From Mesoplasma syrphidae (lineage in GTDB: Bacteria; Bacillota_I; Bacilli_A; Mycoplasmatales; Mycoplasmataceae), in the NCBI RefSeq assembly GCF_002843565.1, contig NZ_CP025257.1, positions 682,001-746,000 on the forward strand: DNA of 64,000 nucleotides, read 5' to 3'. The notes under the pieces were generated by a model that made no database searches, was not told the origin of the DNA, and saw only the letters and a list, made by a program, of their open reading frames with translations. The number at the start of each line of letters is the position of its first letter. The first letter of the stretch is position 1. A program made the translations under genes and the position numbers. Shown piece by piece: positions 20,872-34,103 of the stretch.

Positions 20872-21570
20872 TTAGTTTGTAATGATTTTAATTCTTTTAG
20901 GATTTGGAAATTCATAACATGTTTTAAAATTAAATTTTGATTTGTCAACCAGTCCATAAACCACTTGTGATTTTGCGAATAAAGCTTCCTTTATTTTAAT
21001 AAATTTTAAGTTTAACAAATATATTTTTCCATCACAATATCCGTCAATTCCAATAAAACATTTATCAATCTTATATCCAAGTACTTGCTCAACAGCTTCA
21101 GCGCCAACAATCGTTCCCGTGAATGGATCATAAGTTCCTCCCAAAATCGAAATATTTTTGTGACCTGCTTCAGCCAAAACTTGAAGATTCATAGCAGAAC
21201 TTGTAACAATTTTCAAATTTAATTTTGGATCTAATTGCTTTGCAAAATAGTAAACTGTTGAACCACCATCCATGAAAATTGTCTCATTTGGTTTTACAAG
21301 AGTTGCCGCTCGTTTTGCAATTGCTTTTTTTGCAGCAATATTCAATTTAATTTTTTCATCAATGTAGTATTCTTGAGGAATATCAGGATTTGCTGTTGCA
21401 ATTACTCCACCATGCATTTTGTATATCTTCCCTATTCCATGAAGATGGTTTAAATCTCGACGTAATGTAGTGAATGGAATTTTCAGATCAGTCGCAATTA
21501 AATTAGTTGAAATAATGCTTTTTCCCTGCAAATATTTCAGGATCAGTTCATACCTTTGCTCTTTTATCAT
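20872..21570 (-). CDS. DeoR-family regulator downstream of thrS
   Basis: 232 residues, a paralog of FruR (same start MIKEQRYE and the LKIPFTTLRRDLNHL recognition region). The DeoR sensor domain contains NETIFMDGGSTVYYFAKQL and VTSSAMNLQVLAEAG. No TGA codons are needed. It begins 18 bases after thrS with no promoter visible between, so it shares the thrS transcript and its T-box control. No sugar gene is adjacent, so its target is unknown. This link of a sugar-type regulator to threonine supply is unusual. Confidence 0.88.
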   Translation of the reverse strand: MIKEQRYELILKYLQGKSIISTNLIATDLKIPFTTLRRDLNHLHGIGKIYKMHGGVIATANPDIPQEYYIDEKIKLNIAAKKAIAKRAATLVKPNETIFMDGGSTVYYFAKQLDPKLNLKIVTSSAMNLQVLAEAGHKNISILGGTYDPFTGTIVGAEAVEQVLGYKIDKCFIGIDGYCDGKIYLLNLKFIKIKEALFAKSQVVYGLVDKSKFNFKTCYEFPNPKRIKIITN

Positions 21571-21588
21571 TTTTATTCTCTTAGTTAC

Positions 21589-23520
21589 TTATTGCTTAGA
21601 AGCAATTTCTTTTTTAATTATATCAATAAATTGCTGTTGCGAAATGGTTACTTGATTTTCACTTCCATAACGTCTAAAAGTTACAGTTTGATTTTGAGTT
21701 TCAAGATTTCCGATCACTAGTTGAAACGGAACCTTGTGAGTCTGAGCATCACGAATTTTGTAGCTCAAACGTTCATCACGCAGATCAATATGCGATCTGA
21801 TCATTTCTTTTTTAAATATTTGACGCAGTTGCTCAGCATAGTCAAAGTTTTCAGAATTTCCAATTGGAATAATCTCAACTTGATTTGGAGCTAGCCATAA
21901 AGGTAAAACTCCCTTAGTTTGTTCTAGCAAAGTTGCGATGAAACGTTCATAGGTTCCAATAAGACCACGGTGAATCATAATTGGCGTTTGATATTCTTGA
22001 TTTTGGTCAACATAGGTTACATCAAATTTTCGAGGCAACAAAAAGTCTAATTGTATTGTTGATACTGTGATTTCATGATTCTGAGCTGTCTTAATTTGGA
22101 TATCTAATTTTGGTCCATAAAAGGCCGCTTCTCCCACACATTTTTTGTACTCTAAATTTAACTCATCCAACACAGCCTCCAAAGCGGCTTCAGCATCATT
22201 TCACATCTTATCGTCTTGAAAGTATTTATTTTTATCTTGGGGGTCACGAAGTGAAAAACTTAAGTAATCAATTTCAATATTAAATGTCGTTAAAACTTCA
22301 CTAATTAATTTATAAATCTGTTTAAATTCAGTTGCCAATTGATCTGGGCGAACAAAGATATGTGAATCAGTTAGCTCCATCCCGCGAACACGTTCCAATC
22401 CTGTTAATGAACCTGATGATTCATAGCGGTGCTGAATTGCATGTTCAGCAATACGTATCGGCAACTCGCGATATGAATGTTGCTCTTGCTTGTAAACTGC
22501 AATATGATGAGGACAATTCATTGGACGAAGAACAAATTGCTCTTCGCTCCCATTTCCACCACTAAATGGTTGAAACATATCTTCACCATAATGATCTCAA
22601 TGTCCAGATGTACGATACAAATCCACAGATCCAATGACCGGAGTTGTTACATGAACATAGTCATATTCCCATTCTTTTAATTTCAAATAAGTTTTAATTT
22701 CATCTTTTATAATTGTTCCATTGGGCATTCATAAAGGTAGACCCGGGCCAACTAAATTATCAAATCCAAAGATATTCAATTGTTTATTAATTAAACGGTG
22801 GTCTCGACTTCGACGCTCTTCAATCATGGCCTTTTTTTCATCTAAGCTAATTTGGTTAATTCCACACATTCCGTGAACTCTTTGTAGCATTACATTTTCA
22901 GAATCATTTAATCAGTATGAACCAGTCAATTGTTGAATATCAATTACTTTCATCACCTTAATATCAGTTATGATTCCACCAATAACAACTGCTTTTATAT
23001 CACATAATGTATAAACTGGGACGTAACCAAAAGTTTCATTTGCTTGTTGAGCCAAATGCAATTGGTATGGGTTATGTGCAAACTCCTTTTCAGCCTGAGC
23101 CATTGTCATTTTACTTGACTTAATTGTTTCAAGTTTCAAAATATTATTGACCTCTGCCTGAATTGATTCTAGTTGTTCCAAGCCAATTCTTGGTTCAACT
23201 TCAAACGTAATTGCAAACTCCTTTTCATCAGCATTATAATATGTTTCTGCTAAATTAGCTTTGTATAATTTGGCAATTGCAATTCCAGTAATCAATGCTG
23301 ATGTCATATTCATATAATCATCAAAATACTCACTACGAGTAGTTACTAATTCTAAATTTACATCTTTATCTACAACAAAATCCGCTGAAACAAAAACACC
23401 ATTAACTTTCGCACCAACTGTAGATTTTCCCAATGAAATTGCAATACTTGAAGCAATTTCCTTAACTGACAATGCTTGATCGAATTCTTTAAATGAACCG
23501 TCTAATAATTTGATTTTCAT
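21589..23520 (-). CDS. thrS: Threonyl-tRNA synthetase
   Basis: 643 residues, full length. TGS domain first (about 1-60, starting [15 protein letters not shown]), then the editing-domain region, then the class II core with motif 2 [16 protein letters not shown] and the zinc-binding Cys/His, motif 3 and [17 protein letters not shown], and a C-terminal anticodon-binding domain with [18 protein letters not shown]. The typical HxxxH editing residues of bacterial ThrRS are not obvious around residues 70-180, a hint of weakened editing. AAAGGAGAAAAC precedes the ATG at 23520. Controlled by the T-box leader upstream; co-transcribed with the DeoR-type gene. Confidence 0.95.
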
Positions 23521-23540
23521 GTTTTCTCCTTTAAATAAAT

Positions 23541-23735
23541 AAAATTCGCTCCACATATAGGAGCGAATTTATCGCGGTACCATCCTAATTTATAACCATT
23601 GGCTACATCTTAATTAAGCTTAACGCGCCTTACGTAACATATTTACTTGGTAGTAATCTTAATCATATCCCATTGACTTGCACCAACCGTCAATTCTCTT
23701 ATAGGCCTTTGATAAAAATCTTGTCCAAATGTTAT
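23541..23735 (-). ncRNA. T-box riboswitch upstream of thrS
   Basis: The leader has the T-box sequence AGGATGGTACCGCG (complement of 23573-23586), close to the consensus AGGGTGGNACCGCG. A terminator hairpin pairs AAATTCGCTCC with GGAGCGAATTT (23543-23570) and has a T-rich tail. Stem I shows the apical GGTTGGTGCAAGTCA, then GATTACTACC on the 3' side, which includes ACT and ACC, both Thr codons, as possible specifier. Uncharged tRNA-Thr should favour the antiterminator and allow thrS transcription. Exact ends are approximate. Confidence 0.92.
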
Positions 23736-23809
23736 TTTTTATTTAATTAACTTTATTTTAATATTAACTTTATTTAAAAGCAAGATGTAAAAATACTATA
23801 AACCCATTT

Positions 23810-24358
23810 TTATGAAAATTTGACAGCATATCCTAAATTAATCGTACTCTTGGCAATTGGTTGGGGAGACCCAGTATCACAAAATTGAAGAAAAACTAGC
23901 TGAAAATAATAGTTGCCATTTTCAAAATATCAAGTGTACCCATAATTTAATGATGCCATGCATCAATTAGCTACATTATTGTATGACTCTTCATAAATAT
24001 TCAAAGTAGCAAATCTTTTTGCCTCGCCACTATCAGTAATTTTAAAATTATTGCTAGTATTAAAGTCGGTTACAAAAAATTTGCCAATATCTAAATCATT
24101 TCAGGTATAATAGTCGTTTCCTCATTCCAGCTTGATACGATCATTTACAAAATTACTTGGAATCAGCACCATTTGTTTTGCAAGTCTCAAATCATAATCT
24201 TGGCAATTTACGGTTACTAAAGTTATTAAAGATTGTACATTATCATTGGATGAACCTTCTGGTCTGGATTTTGTAATTTTAATAAGCTCAGAAGAATCTT
24301 GTTTGAAAAGAAAAACTCTGCTAAGGATTTTTTCCTCAGTTACCATGTTTTTTAGCAT
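23810..24358 (-). CDS. Hypothetical protein, distant paralog of the secreted protein at 20047
   Basis: 182 residues with four TGA-coded Trp codons. No signal peptide at the chosen start, although AAGGG lies nine bases ahead of the ATG; an in-frame TAA just upstream (24371-24373) rules out a longer N terminus. Aromatic-rich. KLEWGNDYYTWND, EAKRFATL, NYGYTWYFENG and TINLGYAVKF match in order with segments of the signal-peptide-bearing protein at 20047-20736. It may be a copy that has lost its export signal, or a cytosolic relative. Function unknown. Confidence 0.65.
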
Positions 24359-24537
24359 ACATTCATACCCTTATTTCAAAATTAGAATAATAATAACTAA
24401 CCTACCACTCCAATTTCGAAATTCCTTTTTTAAATCATTTAATACATTCAATGTTTTAAATATTAAGTTGGTTGAAAAAGCAATAATTTAATTGATCCTT
24501 ATGGTCCTTTCATAATTAATATTAATTCTTAATAAAA

Positions 24538-24564
24538 AAAATCCAAGAAGTTTCTTGGATTTTT
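24538..24564 (-). terminator. Terminator after pyk
   Basis: AATCCAAGAA (24540-24549) and TTCTTGGATT (24552-24561) form a perfect ten-pair stem with an eight-base T-run on the minus strand. Confidence 0.9.
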
Positions 24565-24572
24565 TTATTTAA

Positions 24573-26009
24573 TTACGCAACAGTAATTTCTCTGATGTCA
24601 GCATTTCTTACAACTAACACTTTCTCACCGTTAACAGCTCCTCATAATTTAGCAATTGCTGATAAATCATGATCATTTGTTTCTAAAGCTACTAAATCAG
24701 GTGTTTTATTCATGAAAATTGAATGTCATGATCCAAATGCAGTTCATAATCTTTCTGATTCAGAAACTCCCAAAATAGCAACATTAGGACGGAATTTTGA
24801 TATAACTTTTAGTAATTCTCCCGTTCTTGATAAAACGATTGCAAATTTATATTGCCCATCTCTTGTTCTTTCAGCTAAGTCCGCAGCAATATCAGCACGT
24901 GGTCCTGAAGATGTTTTGTGAGCATTATCTAATTGAACTTGGTAGTATCCTTTATTATAGAATTCAACTTCAGCACGTTTGTTAATTGTTGCCATTACAT
25001 TTGTAGTAATGAATGGGTAATCTCCAGCTGCTGATTCTCCTGATAACATAGTTGCATCTGCTCCCAATTCTGTAGCAAAATAAACGTCAGTTACTTCAGC
25101 ACGAGTTGGTGAAGGGTGTTCTGTCATTGTTTCTAACATTTGAGTTGCAACAATAACTACTTTCCCAGCTTCACGACATTTTCTAATAATTATTTTTTCT
25201 CAGTATGGTACATCATAGTAAGGAATCTCTAATCCTAAATCTCCACGAGCAACCATAATTCCATCAGAAGCAGCAATAATTTCATCAATATTATCTAGCC
25301 CAACTTGTGACTCGATTTTTGAAATAATTTGAATATCAGTTTGTTTCCCCTCAATAAGAATATCTCTAATTTCTTGAACGTTTGCAGCTGTGTTAACAAA
25401 TGATGCTGCAATGTAGTCAACTCCCTGTTCACAACCATATAAGATATCTGTACGATCTTTTTCAGCTAAAAAGGCCATTGAAAAATCAATCCCTGGTAAG
25501 TTAACACGCTTATTTGTTTTAACTGTATGATTGTTGAAAGCAATCGCTTCAACGATTCCTGGTTTAACTGCTGTTACATTTAATTCTAATTTACCATCGT
25601 CAATTAAAATTTGATCTTCAATTTTTAAATCAACTGACATGTCATAAGCAACAGTCATTTCTCCCTGACCACATTCTTTATTTGCAAAAGATTCATTATC
25701 AGTAAAAATAGTGATTTTTTGTCCTGCAGCAACTTCTTGTTTACCATCTTTAAACTTTCCGACACGAATTTCAGGACCCTTAGTATCTAATAAAATTGAA
25801 ATTGGTTTACCAATTTTATTTCTAATTGCTTTGGCTCCTTTTATGCGATAACCTTGTTCTTCATGATCACCATGTGAAAAGTTCAAACGGATTGTTGTCA
25901 TCCCATTTTCAAACAATTCTTGAATTTGTTCAGGTTCGTGTGTTGCTGGACCAATCGTTGTAATAATTTTAGTACGTTTAATTCTTTTAGCTAATTCTTT
26001 TTTATTCAT
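24573..26009 (-). CDS. pyk: Pyruvate kinase
   Basis: 478 residues. It converts phosphoenolpyruvate and ADP to pyruvate and ATP, the last ATP step of glycolysis. Barrel domain with TIGPATHEPEQIQEL, RLNFSHGDHEEQG, LLDTKGPEIRVG and the catalytic signature ISKIESQVGLDNIDEI. An Asp/Gly motif MVARGDLGLEIPY follows. The C-terminal domain ends near residue 478 without the extra PEP-utiliser domain of bacilli. TGA-coded Trp residues occur at about 25140-25200 and near the end. It follows pfkA by 75 bases and is probably co-transcribed. Confidence 0.97.
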
Positions 26010-26084
26010 TTTTTTCTCCCGTTGTTACAATATAATAATATTTTAACTTGTATTTATTCTTTTTGAAACTTAATATTAATTATT

Positions 26085-27077
<993 letters not shown>

Positions 27078-27104
27078 TCATTTTATAAAAAGTAATACTA
27101 ATTT

Positions 27105-27134
27105 ATTATATCTTATTCTATGTTTTTTTTGCAA
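27105..27134 (-). promoter_or_regulatory. pfkA promoter
   Basis: On the minus strand TTGCAA (27129-27134), an 18-base spacer and TATAAT (27105-27110), about 45 bases ahead of the pfkA ATG. Confidence 0.7.
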
Positions 27135-27385
27135 AAAAGTGCGACCTAAAACATCTATATAAACCATACATGTAGACTTTTTATTTTGAGTCATTTTAGA
27201 TTTTGAAAAATAAAAAGAACCCGCAGGTTCAAAAAATACTAAAATGATTTGATAATATAAATATATTTAAAAATGACTTTACATTTTAGCATTAGCAAAT
27301 TGCTATCAACAAAAGCAAATTTAATATTCTACTTTTGCAAAATAAAATTAATCTGTGTTAAATTATTTTAATTATAAATAACTAA
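27135..27385. other. Intergenic region between pnuC and pfkA
   Basis: No gene visible. It contains the pnuC terminator (27212-27236) and, near 27292-27306, a TAGCA/TGCTA palindrome. The rest is AT-rich sequence. Confidence 0.6.
27212..27236 (-). terminator. Terminator after pnuC
   Basis: GAACC (27217-27221) and GGTTC (27226-27230) with a CGCA-type tetraloop, followed by TTTTTATTTTT on the minus strand. Confidence 0.75.
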
Positions 27386-28372
27386 TTATTCTTTTATTGA
27401 ATACTTGGGAAATAGTCAAGCAACAATATATTTAAGTTGATTTTCTCAAAATCCAAACGATGCTAAAATTGTTCAAATTGAATATTGGATAATTAATGTT
27501 CAGACTCACTCTGAACTTGAAACTGGCGTATATTGAATAACTTTTCATACATTTAAGAACATTCATATTCAAAATTGTTCTGAGACATTCATTAACTGAA
27601 ATCCATAACCCACTAAGTTTCCACCATTTCCAATTGAGTCAAACAGTAATTGTGTTTTACCAATTTGTTCATCATAATTTAAACCTGTTGTTCCTTCATA
27701 AATTTTTGGAATTGCCAATGATCATAAGTATGACATTAAAGCTACTGCAAAAATTGTTACTAAAACAAAAGTTATTTTATAGATCGGTGAGCGTCCGCGA
27801 ACTGTAAACTGCTTTTTATGCTTATAATTAAACAAATACCATCCCAAACTTGCTCCAAGAATAAAAATAACATTCATAATAAAATCACCAATAAATCCTG
27901 CTATTAAAGCGAACATACAATAAAAAAATCCATTAATTAAGCCTCATAAGAATTGTGACATTTTTCCGTAAACAATCATTGATACTGATAAAAGCCCTGT
28001 AAAAGCTGCTAATCCACTCATCGAATAAAGAATGGCAGTGGCGATTGCCAATCCCTGTGAGGGTGCTCCAATGACAGAACCAAAGACATAAGCGTTAGAA
28101 TATTTAATTAACGGCGTAAAATGTGATCCCAAATTATGAATTACATCTTCTAATAACACTTTCTGTTCATCAGTTAAACTATTTGCATCAATTTGTAATC
28201 CTTGAAAACTATAGAAATTTAAAAAAGTCAGCGCAAAAGCCCCAAAAATTAAAAAAATTTTCAAAAATTTTGGCAGTTGTTTCAAGTCCTTAATACATGT
28301 GCCTAAACCTAAATAGTTAAGGTCTTTAATCAGACGTTTCGATTTTTGTTTTTGAAGGTCTTGTTTGGTCAT
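27386..28372 (-). CDS. pnuC: PnuC-family nicotinamide riboside transporter
   Basis: 328 residues with about eight hydrophobic segments. A PnuC-like core contains GFIGDFIMNVIFILGASLGWYL (two parts) and a following NYKHKKQF loop, plus several TGA-coded Trp residues in the last third (MFLNVWKVIQYT region). PnuC proteins import nicotinamide riboside, which suits an organism lacking NAD synthesis. The N-terminal part is longer than in typical PnuC (about 230 residues). GAGAGGTACTACT precedes the ATG. Other vitamin PnuX carriers (thiamine, riboflavin) share the fold, so the substrate is probable, not certain. Confidence 0.8.
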
Positions 28373-28463
28373 AGTAGTACCTCTCAGTCGAATTCATTAT
28401 AGCAAATATGCTTTAACTCTGAAAGCAATAATTCAATTTGTTGTAATTTCTTACATATAAAAT

Positions 28464-28485
28464 AAAAAAGAGACGATGGTCTCTT
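28464..28485 (-). terminator. Terminator after hpt
   Basis: GAGAC/GTCTC stem followed by TTTTTTATTTT on the minus strand; it overlaps the hpt stop codon. Confidence 0.75.
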
Positions 28486-29053
28486 ATCATTTTCAATCAG
28501 CTAACTTTGTTGTATCACAAATTGCCACATATGGCAGATTTCGTAAGCGTTCTTGATAATCTAATCCAAATCCTATTACAAATTCATTAGCAATTGTAAA
28601 GCAACTTCAATCAGGAGTAATTACAACTTGACGCCCTTCTGGCTTATCTAATAAAGTTAAAACACGAACGCTTTTAGCTCCACGATTAAGAAAGTATTTT
28701 TTAACATACTGTAAAGTATATCCTGAATCAATAATATCTTCTACAATTAGGACATCACGGTCTTTTAGTGAAGTATTCACATCTAACATAATTTTGGGAT
28801 CACCCGAAGTCTTTGTTCCTCCGCGATAAGATGATACAACCATAAAATCTGTATCGCATTCAAAATTAAAGTTTGCCATAAACTCAGCATAAAACGGAAT
28901 GCATCCCTTTAACAATCCAACTAACAGCAATGTATTGTCTTTTAAATTTTGGGTTTTATAAAATTTTTCTATTTCTTGAGCAATTTCTGATGTTCGATTT
29001 TTAATTTGTTCTCTTGAAAATAAAATTTCTTTTACCAATGGGTGTTTTTGCAT
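28484..29053 (-). CDS. hpt: Hypoxanthine phosphoribosyltransferase
   Basis: 189-residue purine-salvage enzyme. It has the PRPP-binding motif VLIVEDIIDSGYTL (acidic pair then the phosphate loop), LLVGLLKGCIPFYAEF and SSYRGGTKTSGD. The C-terminal part, reached only with TGA as Trp, contains ANEFVIGFGLDYQERLRNLPYV, the base-binding hood of this family. AAGGAACTAAACT precedes the ATG. It follows ruvX by 60 bases on the same strand. Salvage of this kind is needed where purines are not made. Confidence 0.95.
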
Positions 29054-29113
29054 AGTTTAGTTCCTTTTTAGTTTAGTAAAAATTATATTACACAAAAACT
29101 AGATTGACAACAC

Positions 29114-29548
29114 TTAATCAGAAAAACTTTGTTGATTAAGATATTGTTCTAATATTAGTTGTGCTGCCAAAGAATCTTTGGACAATTTTTGCTTGTCTCG
29201 ACTAATTCCGGCTTCAATCATAATTGATTTTGCCATTTTTGTTGTTCGACGTTCATCGATGCGAATAATTTGTGAATCTAAGTACTTTGGATTGTAAACT
29301 TTGACTCCTTCAATGAAATAATCAACCATTTCAGCTCGTTCACCGACTGAACCATTCATATTTTTAGGATAACCAAAAATTAATACTTCAGGTTGAAACT
29401 CCTCAATAAACTTAGTTAACTTTTGAATTCCTTCTTCAAACTCTCATTCAGTAAATCTAATTGTTGGTCCTGGTTGAGCAATTAAGCTTGTCGAGGTTGC
29501 TAATCCAACTGTTTTGGAACCAATATCCATTCCCAATGCTCTAACCAT
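29114..29548 (-). CDS. ruvX: RuvX/YqgF-family pre-16S rRNA nuclease
   Basis: 144 residues. RNase H-like fold with ALGMDIGSKTVGLATS (first catalytic Asp), FGYPKNMNGSVGERAEM and RIDERRTTKMA. The family was first proposed as a Holliday junction resolvase and is now linked to 16S rRNA 5'-end processing. TGA-coded Trp in the FTEWEFEEG region. AGAGGAAAA precedes the ATG, which lies 8 bases inside the end of the PAP2 gene, so translation is probably coupled. Confidence 0.92.
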
Positions 29549-30461
29549 TTTTTTCCTCTTTAGCGGGCAATTTGAAGCATTTAAATTTGCATTGTTTGTT
29601 TCTTAGTGAAGTGACACCAACTAAAGTCACAAAAGCAATGATTGTCGCTGCTACAACGTCTGATAAAAAATGTGCGGTCATTATCATTCGAGAAAATCCA
29701 ACAAGTAATATACAAATTCATCCTACTAAGTGGGCAATCAGATACTTTCCTTTTGAGTCTTCTTTATCAAACAAAATTGTTAATCCTAGCATTGTTGATG
29801 CTGCTGCTACATGCCCTGAAGGAAATGAGCGATTTTTTCCAGTATAGCGAATTTTTCATCAAGGACGATACTCTTCAAGACTATTTTCTGCAAAAATTGT
29901 TTGCGGACGTGGACGAGCAAATATTTCTTTAAGAATTAGAACTGATAGATTAACGATAACTATAAAAATAATCATTAGAATTACATGACGAATAAGACGG
30001 CGATCTTCAATAATTCATTCTGGATCAGTATCAACATATAAAACTACTCCCAAAAAGATTAAACTTACTAGCGCGCTATTTAAAACAAGAGAAATAATAA
30101 TTCCATCATCAATAACAGAGTTATTAAGGTATTTATTTAAACCTTCTGCCAAAAAAATTGTCATAACTATTGCTCAAAAGCCAAAATAAATTGAGTACTC
30201 AATAAACTTTTTGATTTTTTTATTGAAATGTTCTTTTAAACTTTTAATAGTTAGTACTATTCCAATAAAAAGAGGTAAGGAATATATAATTTTTCCAAAC
30301 CAGTCAAAAAACACACCAAAAAAACTATTTGGATTGCCAACTTTTCGAGCAATTTGTAAATCCAAAAAAGTTCCAACTAAAAACAATGCCAGCAGTAAAA
30401 TCGCAATAATCGCAATTGATAATCAGTTTATAAACTTTTGGCGATCTTTGTGTAATTTCAT
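29541..30461 (-). CDS. PAP2-superfamily membrane phosphatase
   Basis: 306 residues with about six membrane segments. All three PAP2 signatures are visible: KEIFARPRP (motif 1, about residue 185), FPSGH (motif 2) and SRMIMTAHFLSD (motif 3 with the catalytic His). Such enzymes dephosphorylate phosphatidate, undecaprenyl or other lipid phosphates at the membrane; the substrate cannot be told here. GAGGTTCAT precedes the ATG. The last 15 residues are lysine-rich and the stop overlaps the ruvX start. A second PAP2 gene lies at 44002-45423. Confidence 0.88.
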
Positions 30462-30531
30462 ATGAACCTCACTTTTAGATATTTTATCAAATTTTGAATA
30501 CTTGGTGCTAATACATTTTTGTTCTTTAAAT

Positions 30532-30560
30532 AAAAAAAGAAACTGAAATGTTTCTTTTTA
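30532..30560 (-). terminator. Terminator after eno
   Basis: AAAAGAAAC and GTTTCTTTT arms around a short loop with T-runs on both strands; 20 bases beyond the eno stop codon. Confidence 0.75.
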
Positions 30561-30579
30561 AAAATTTTTTTTAATGAAA

Positions 30580-31941
<1,362 letters not shown>

Positions 31942-31971
31942 ATGTATTTCCCTCTTTCAATATATAAGATG

Positions 31972-32000
31972 ATTATAATATTTTTTCAGTCTATTAACAA
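31972..32000 (-). promoter_or_regulatory. eno promoter
   Basis: TTGTTA (31995-32000), 17-base spacer and TATAAT (31972-31977) on the minus strand. A TTGCTA/TAGCAA palindrome (32010-32026) lies just upstream of the -35 box and could bind a regulator. Confidence 0.7.
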
Positions 32001-32102
32001 TAAAATTGCTACGAATTAGCAATATAGATTTTTGCTAATATTTTGTCGAAAGTTTAAAATTTGGATCTCAAAAACTTAAAACAACTCAGTAAAAATTTAA
32101 AA

Positions 32103-32124
32103 TAAAAAACGAGCCAAAACTCGC
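32103..32124 (-). terminator. Terminator after typA
   Basis: CGAG/CTCG stem with TTTTTTATTTT on the minus strand, a few bases after the typA stop codon. Confidence 0.75.
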
Positions 32125-32131
32125 TTCAAAT

Positions 32132-33973
32132 TTAACTAATTACTTTTTTCTGATCATTTCGGTGTTGTTTTCTTTCAACCAAAGTTAATCATTTTTTACG
32201 TAAACGTAAATCAACTGGAGTAACTTCAACTAGTTCATCTCATTCGATGTATTCTAAAGCCTCTTCTAAAGTCATTTTACGGTACGGAGTTAATTTAACT
32301 GAATCATCGGTTCCACTTGAACGTGTATTTGTCAATTTTTTTCCTGTTGTTGGGTTAACGTCCAAATCATTATCACGCGAATGTTGTCCTACAATCATTC
32401 CCTCATAAACTTCAGTTTGTGGAGCTACGAATAAAATTCCACGTTCTTCAAGATTTCCTAAAGCATAAGCCAAAGTTTTTCCATTTGCCATTGAAATCAT
32501 TACTCCATTTTGACGTGATTCAATTTCTCCCTTGTATGGTTCAAATCCATTTGCAGATCTAACCATAATTCCTTCTCCATGAGTATCATTTGTAAATTCA
32601 CTTCTAAAACCAATTAAGGCTCTTAGAGGAATATTATAAGTTACTTTATCACGAACTCCATCTGAATCCATATCAATCATTAATCCCTTACGTTGATTTA
32701 ACTTATTGATAATTGTTCCAGCATATTCTGAAGGAACATTTATTGTAACTTTTTCCATTGGTTCTAAAACTTCCCCAGTAACTGGATCTTTATGAAGAAT
32801 TACTTCTGGTTTTGAAATAGCCAATTCAAATCCTTCACGACGCATTGACTCAATTAAAACAGACAAGTGTAACTCTCCGCGTCCTAAAACTTTAAATCCC
32901 TCAACTGAAGAACTTTCTAATGGTTCAACTTTTAGTCCAACATTAACTTCTAATTCTTTTTCCAAACGCTCACGAATGTTACGTGATGTGACAAATTTTC
33001 CTACTTTTCCAGCAAACGGTGAAGTATTAACTAAAAAATTCATTGACATTGTTGGTTCTTCAATCGTGATCGCTTCCATTGGACGAACATCATTTAAATC
33101 ACAAATTGTATCTCCAATTGATATATCTTCGATTCCTGAGATTGTTACAATTTCACCAGCCACAGCTTCTGAAACAGCAATACGATTTAATCCGCGATAA
33201 ACCATTAATTTAGTAATTTTTCCTTGCTTAACTGAACCATCATTTCTTGAAATTGCAACAGTTTGACCTTCTTTTAATTTTCCTTCAAAAATACGTCCAA
33301 TTCCCAGACGACCAATAAATGAATCATATGCTAAAGTTGAAACTTGCATTCTTGTTGTATTATCAGCTAATTCAGTTGGATAAGATCCTACTTGAGTTAC
33401 GATTGTTTCAAATAAAGGAGTTAAGTCTTCTGATGGATTTTCCATTGTAAATTGTGCAATTCCATTTTTAGCAATTCCATAAACTGTTGGGAAGTTCATT
33501 TGATCATCATTAGCATCTAGTTCCATAAATAATTCTAAAACTTCATCTAAAACTTCTTCAGCTCTTTGATCTTTTTTATCAATTTTATTGATCATCAAGA
33601 TTGGCTTTAATTTTAATTCCAATGCTTTTGAAAGTACAAAGCGAGTCTGAGGCATTGGTCCTTCACTTGAATCTACTAATAAGATTACTGTATCAACAGT
33701 TTTCATAATACGCTCAACTTCTGATGAGAAATCAGCATGACCAGGAGTATCAACAATATTAATTTTAATTCCTTTATACTCGATTGAGCAATTTTTTGAA
33801 TAAATTGTGATTCCACGTTCTCTTTCTTGATCATTTGAGTCCATAATTTGGGCTGCTACTTCTTGATTATCTCTAAAAGCTCCACCTTGTTGCAATAACG
33901 CATCCACCAAAGTAGATTTACCTGCATCAACGTGAGCAATTACAGCAATGTTAATAATTTTTTGATTTGACAT
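32132..33973 (-). CDS. typA: Ribosome-associated GTPase TypA/BipA
   Basis: 613 residues. Translational GTPase that binds the ribosome and aids assembly and stress responses. G1 AHVDAGKSTLVDAL, effector RERGITIYSKN, G3 DTPGHADFSSE, G4 NKIDKKDQR; then EF-G-like domains and the BipA-specific C-terminal part with GRGELHLSVLIESMRREGFE and HSRDNDLDVNPTTGKKLTN. The C-terminal 36 residues lie beyond a TGA-coded Trp (32240-32242) and are lost under the standard code. AAGGAGTAAGAA precedes the ATG. Stands alone between terminators. Confidence 0.96.
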
Positions 33974-34025
33974 TTCTTACTCCTTTTAATTTATATAACT
34001 TATAAATAATACCATTTTTTGTTTA

Positions 34026-34062
34026 ATAAAAAAATTAGGAAAAGAAACCTTTTCCTAATTAA
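34026..34062 (-). terminator. Terminator after the 34104-34907 gene
   Basis: Perfect 12-pair stem, AATTAGGAAAAG (34033-34044) with CTTTTCCTAATT (34049-34060), then TTTTTTTATT on the minus strand. Confidence 0.9.
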
Positions 34063-34103
34063 TTCTTAATATTGGCCTCGTCATAAAGTTTTTTTATGAA
34101 AAC

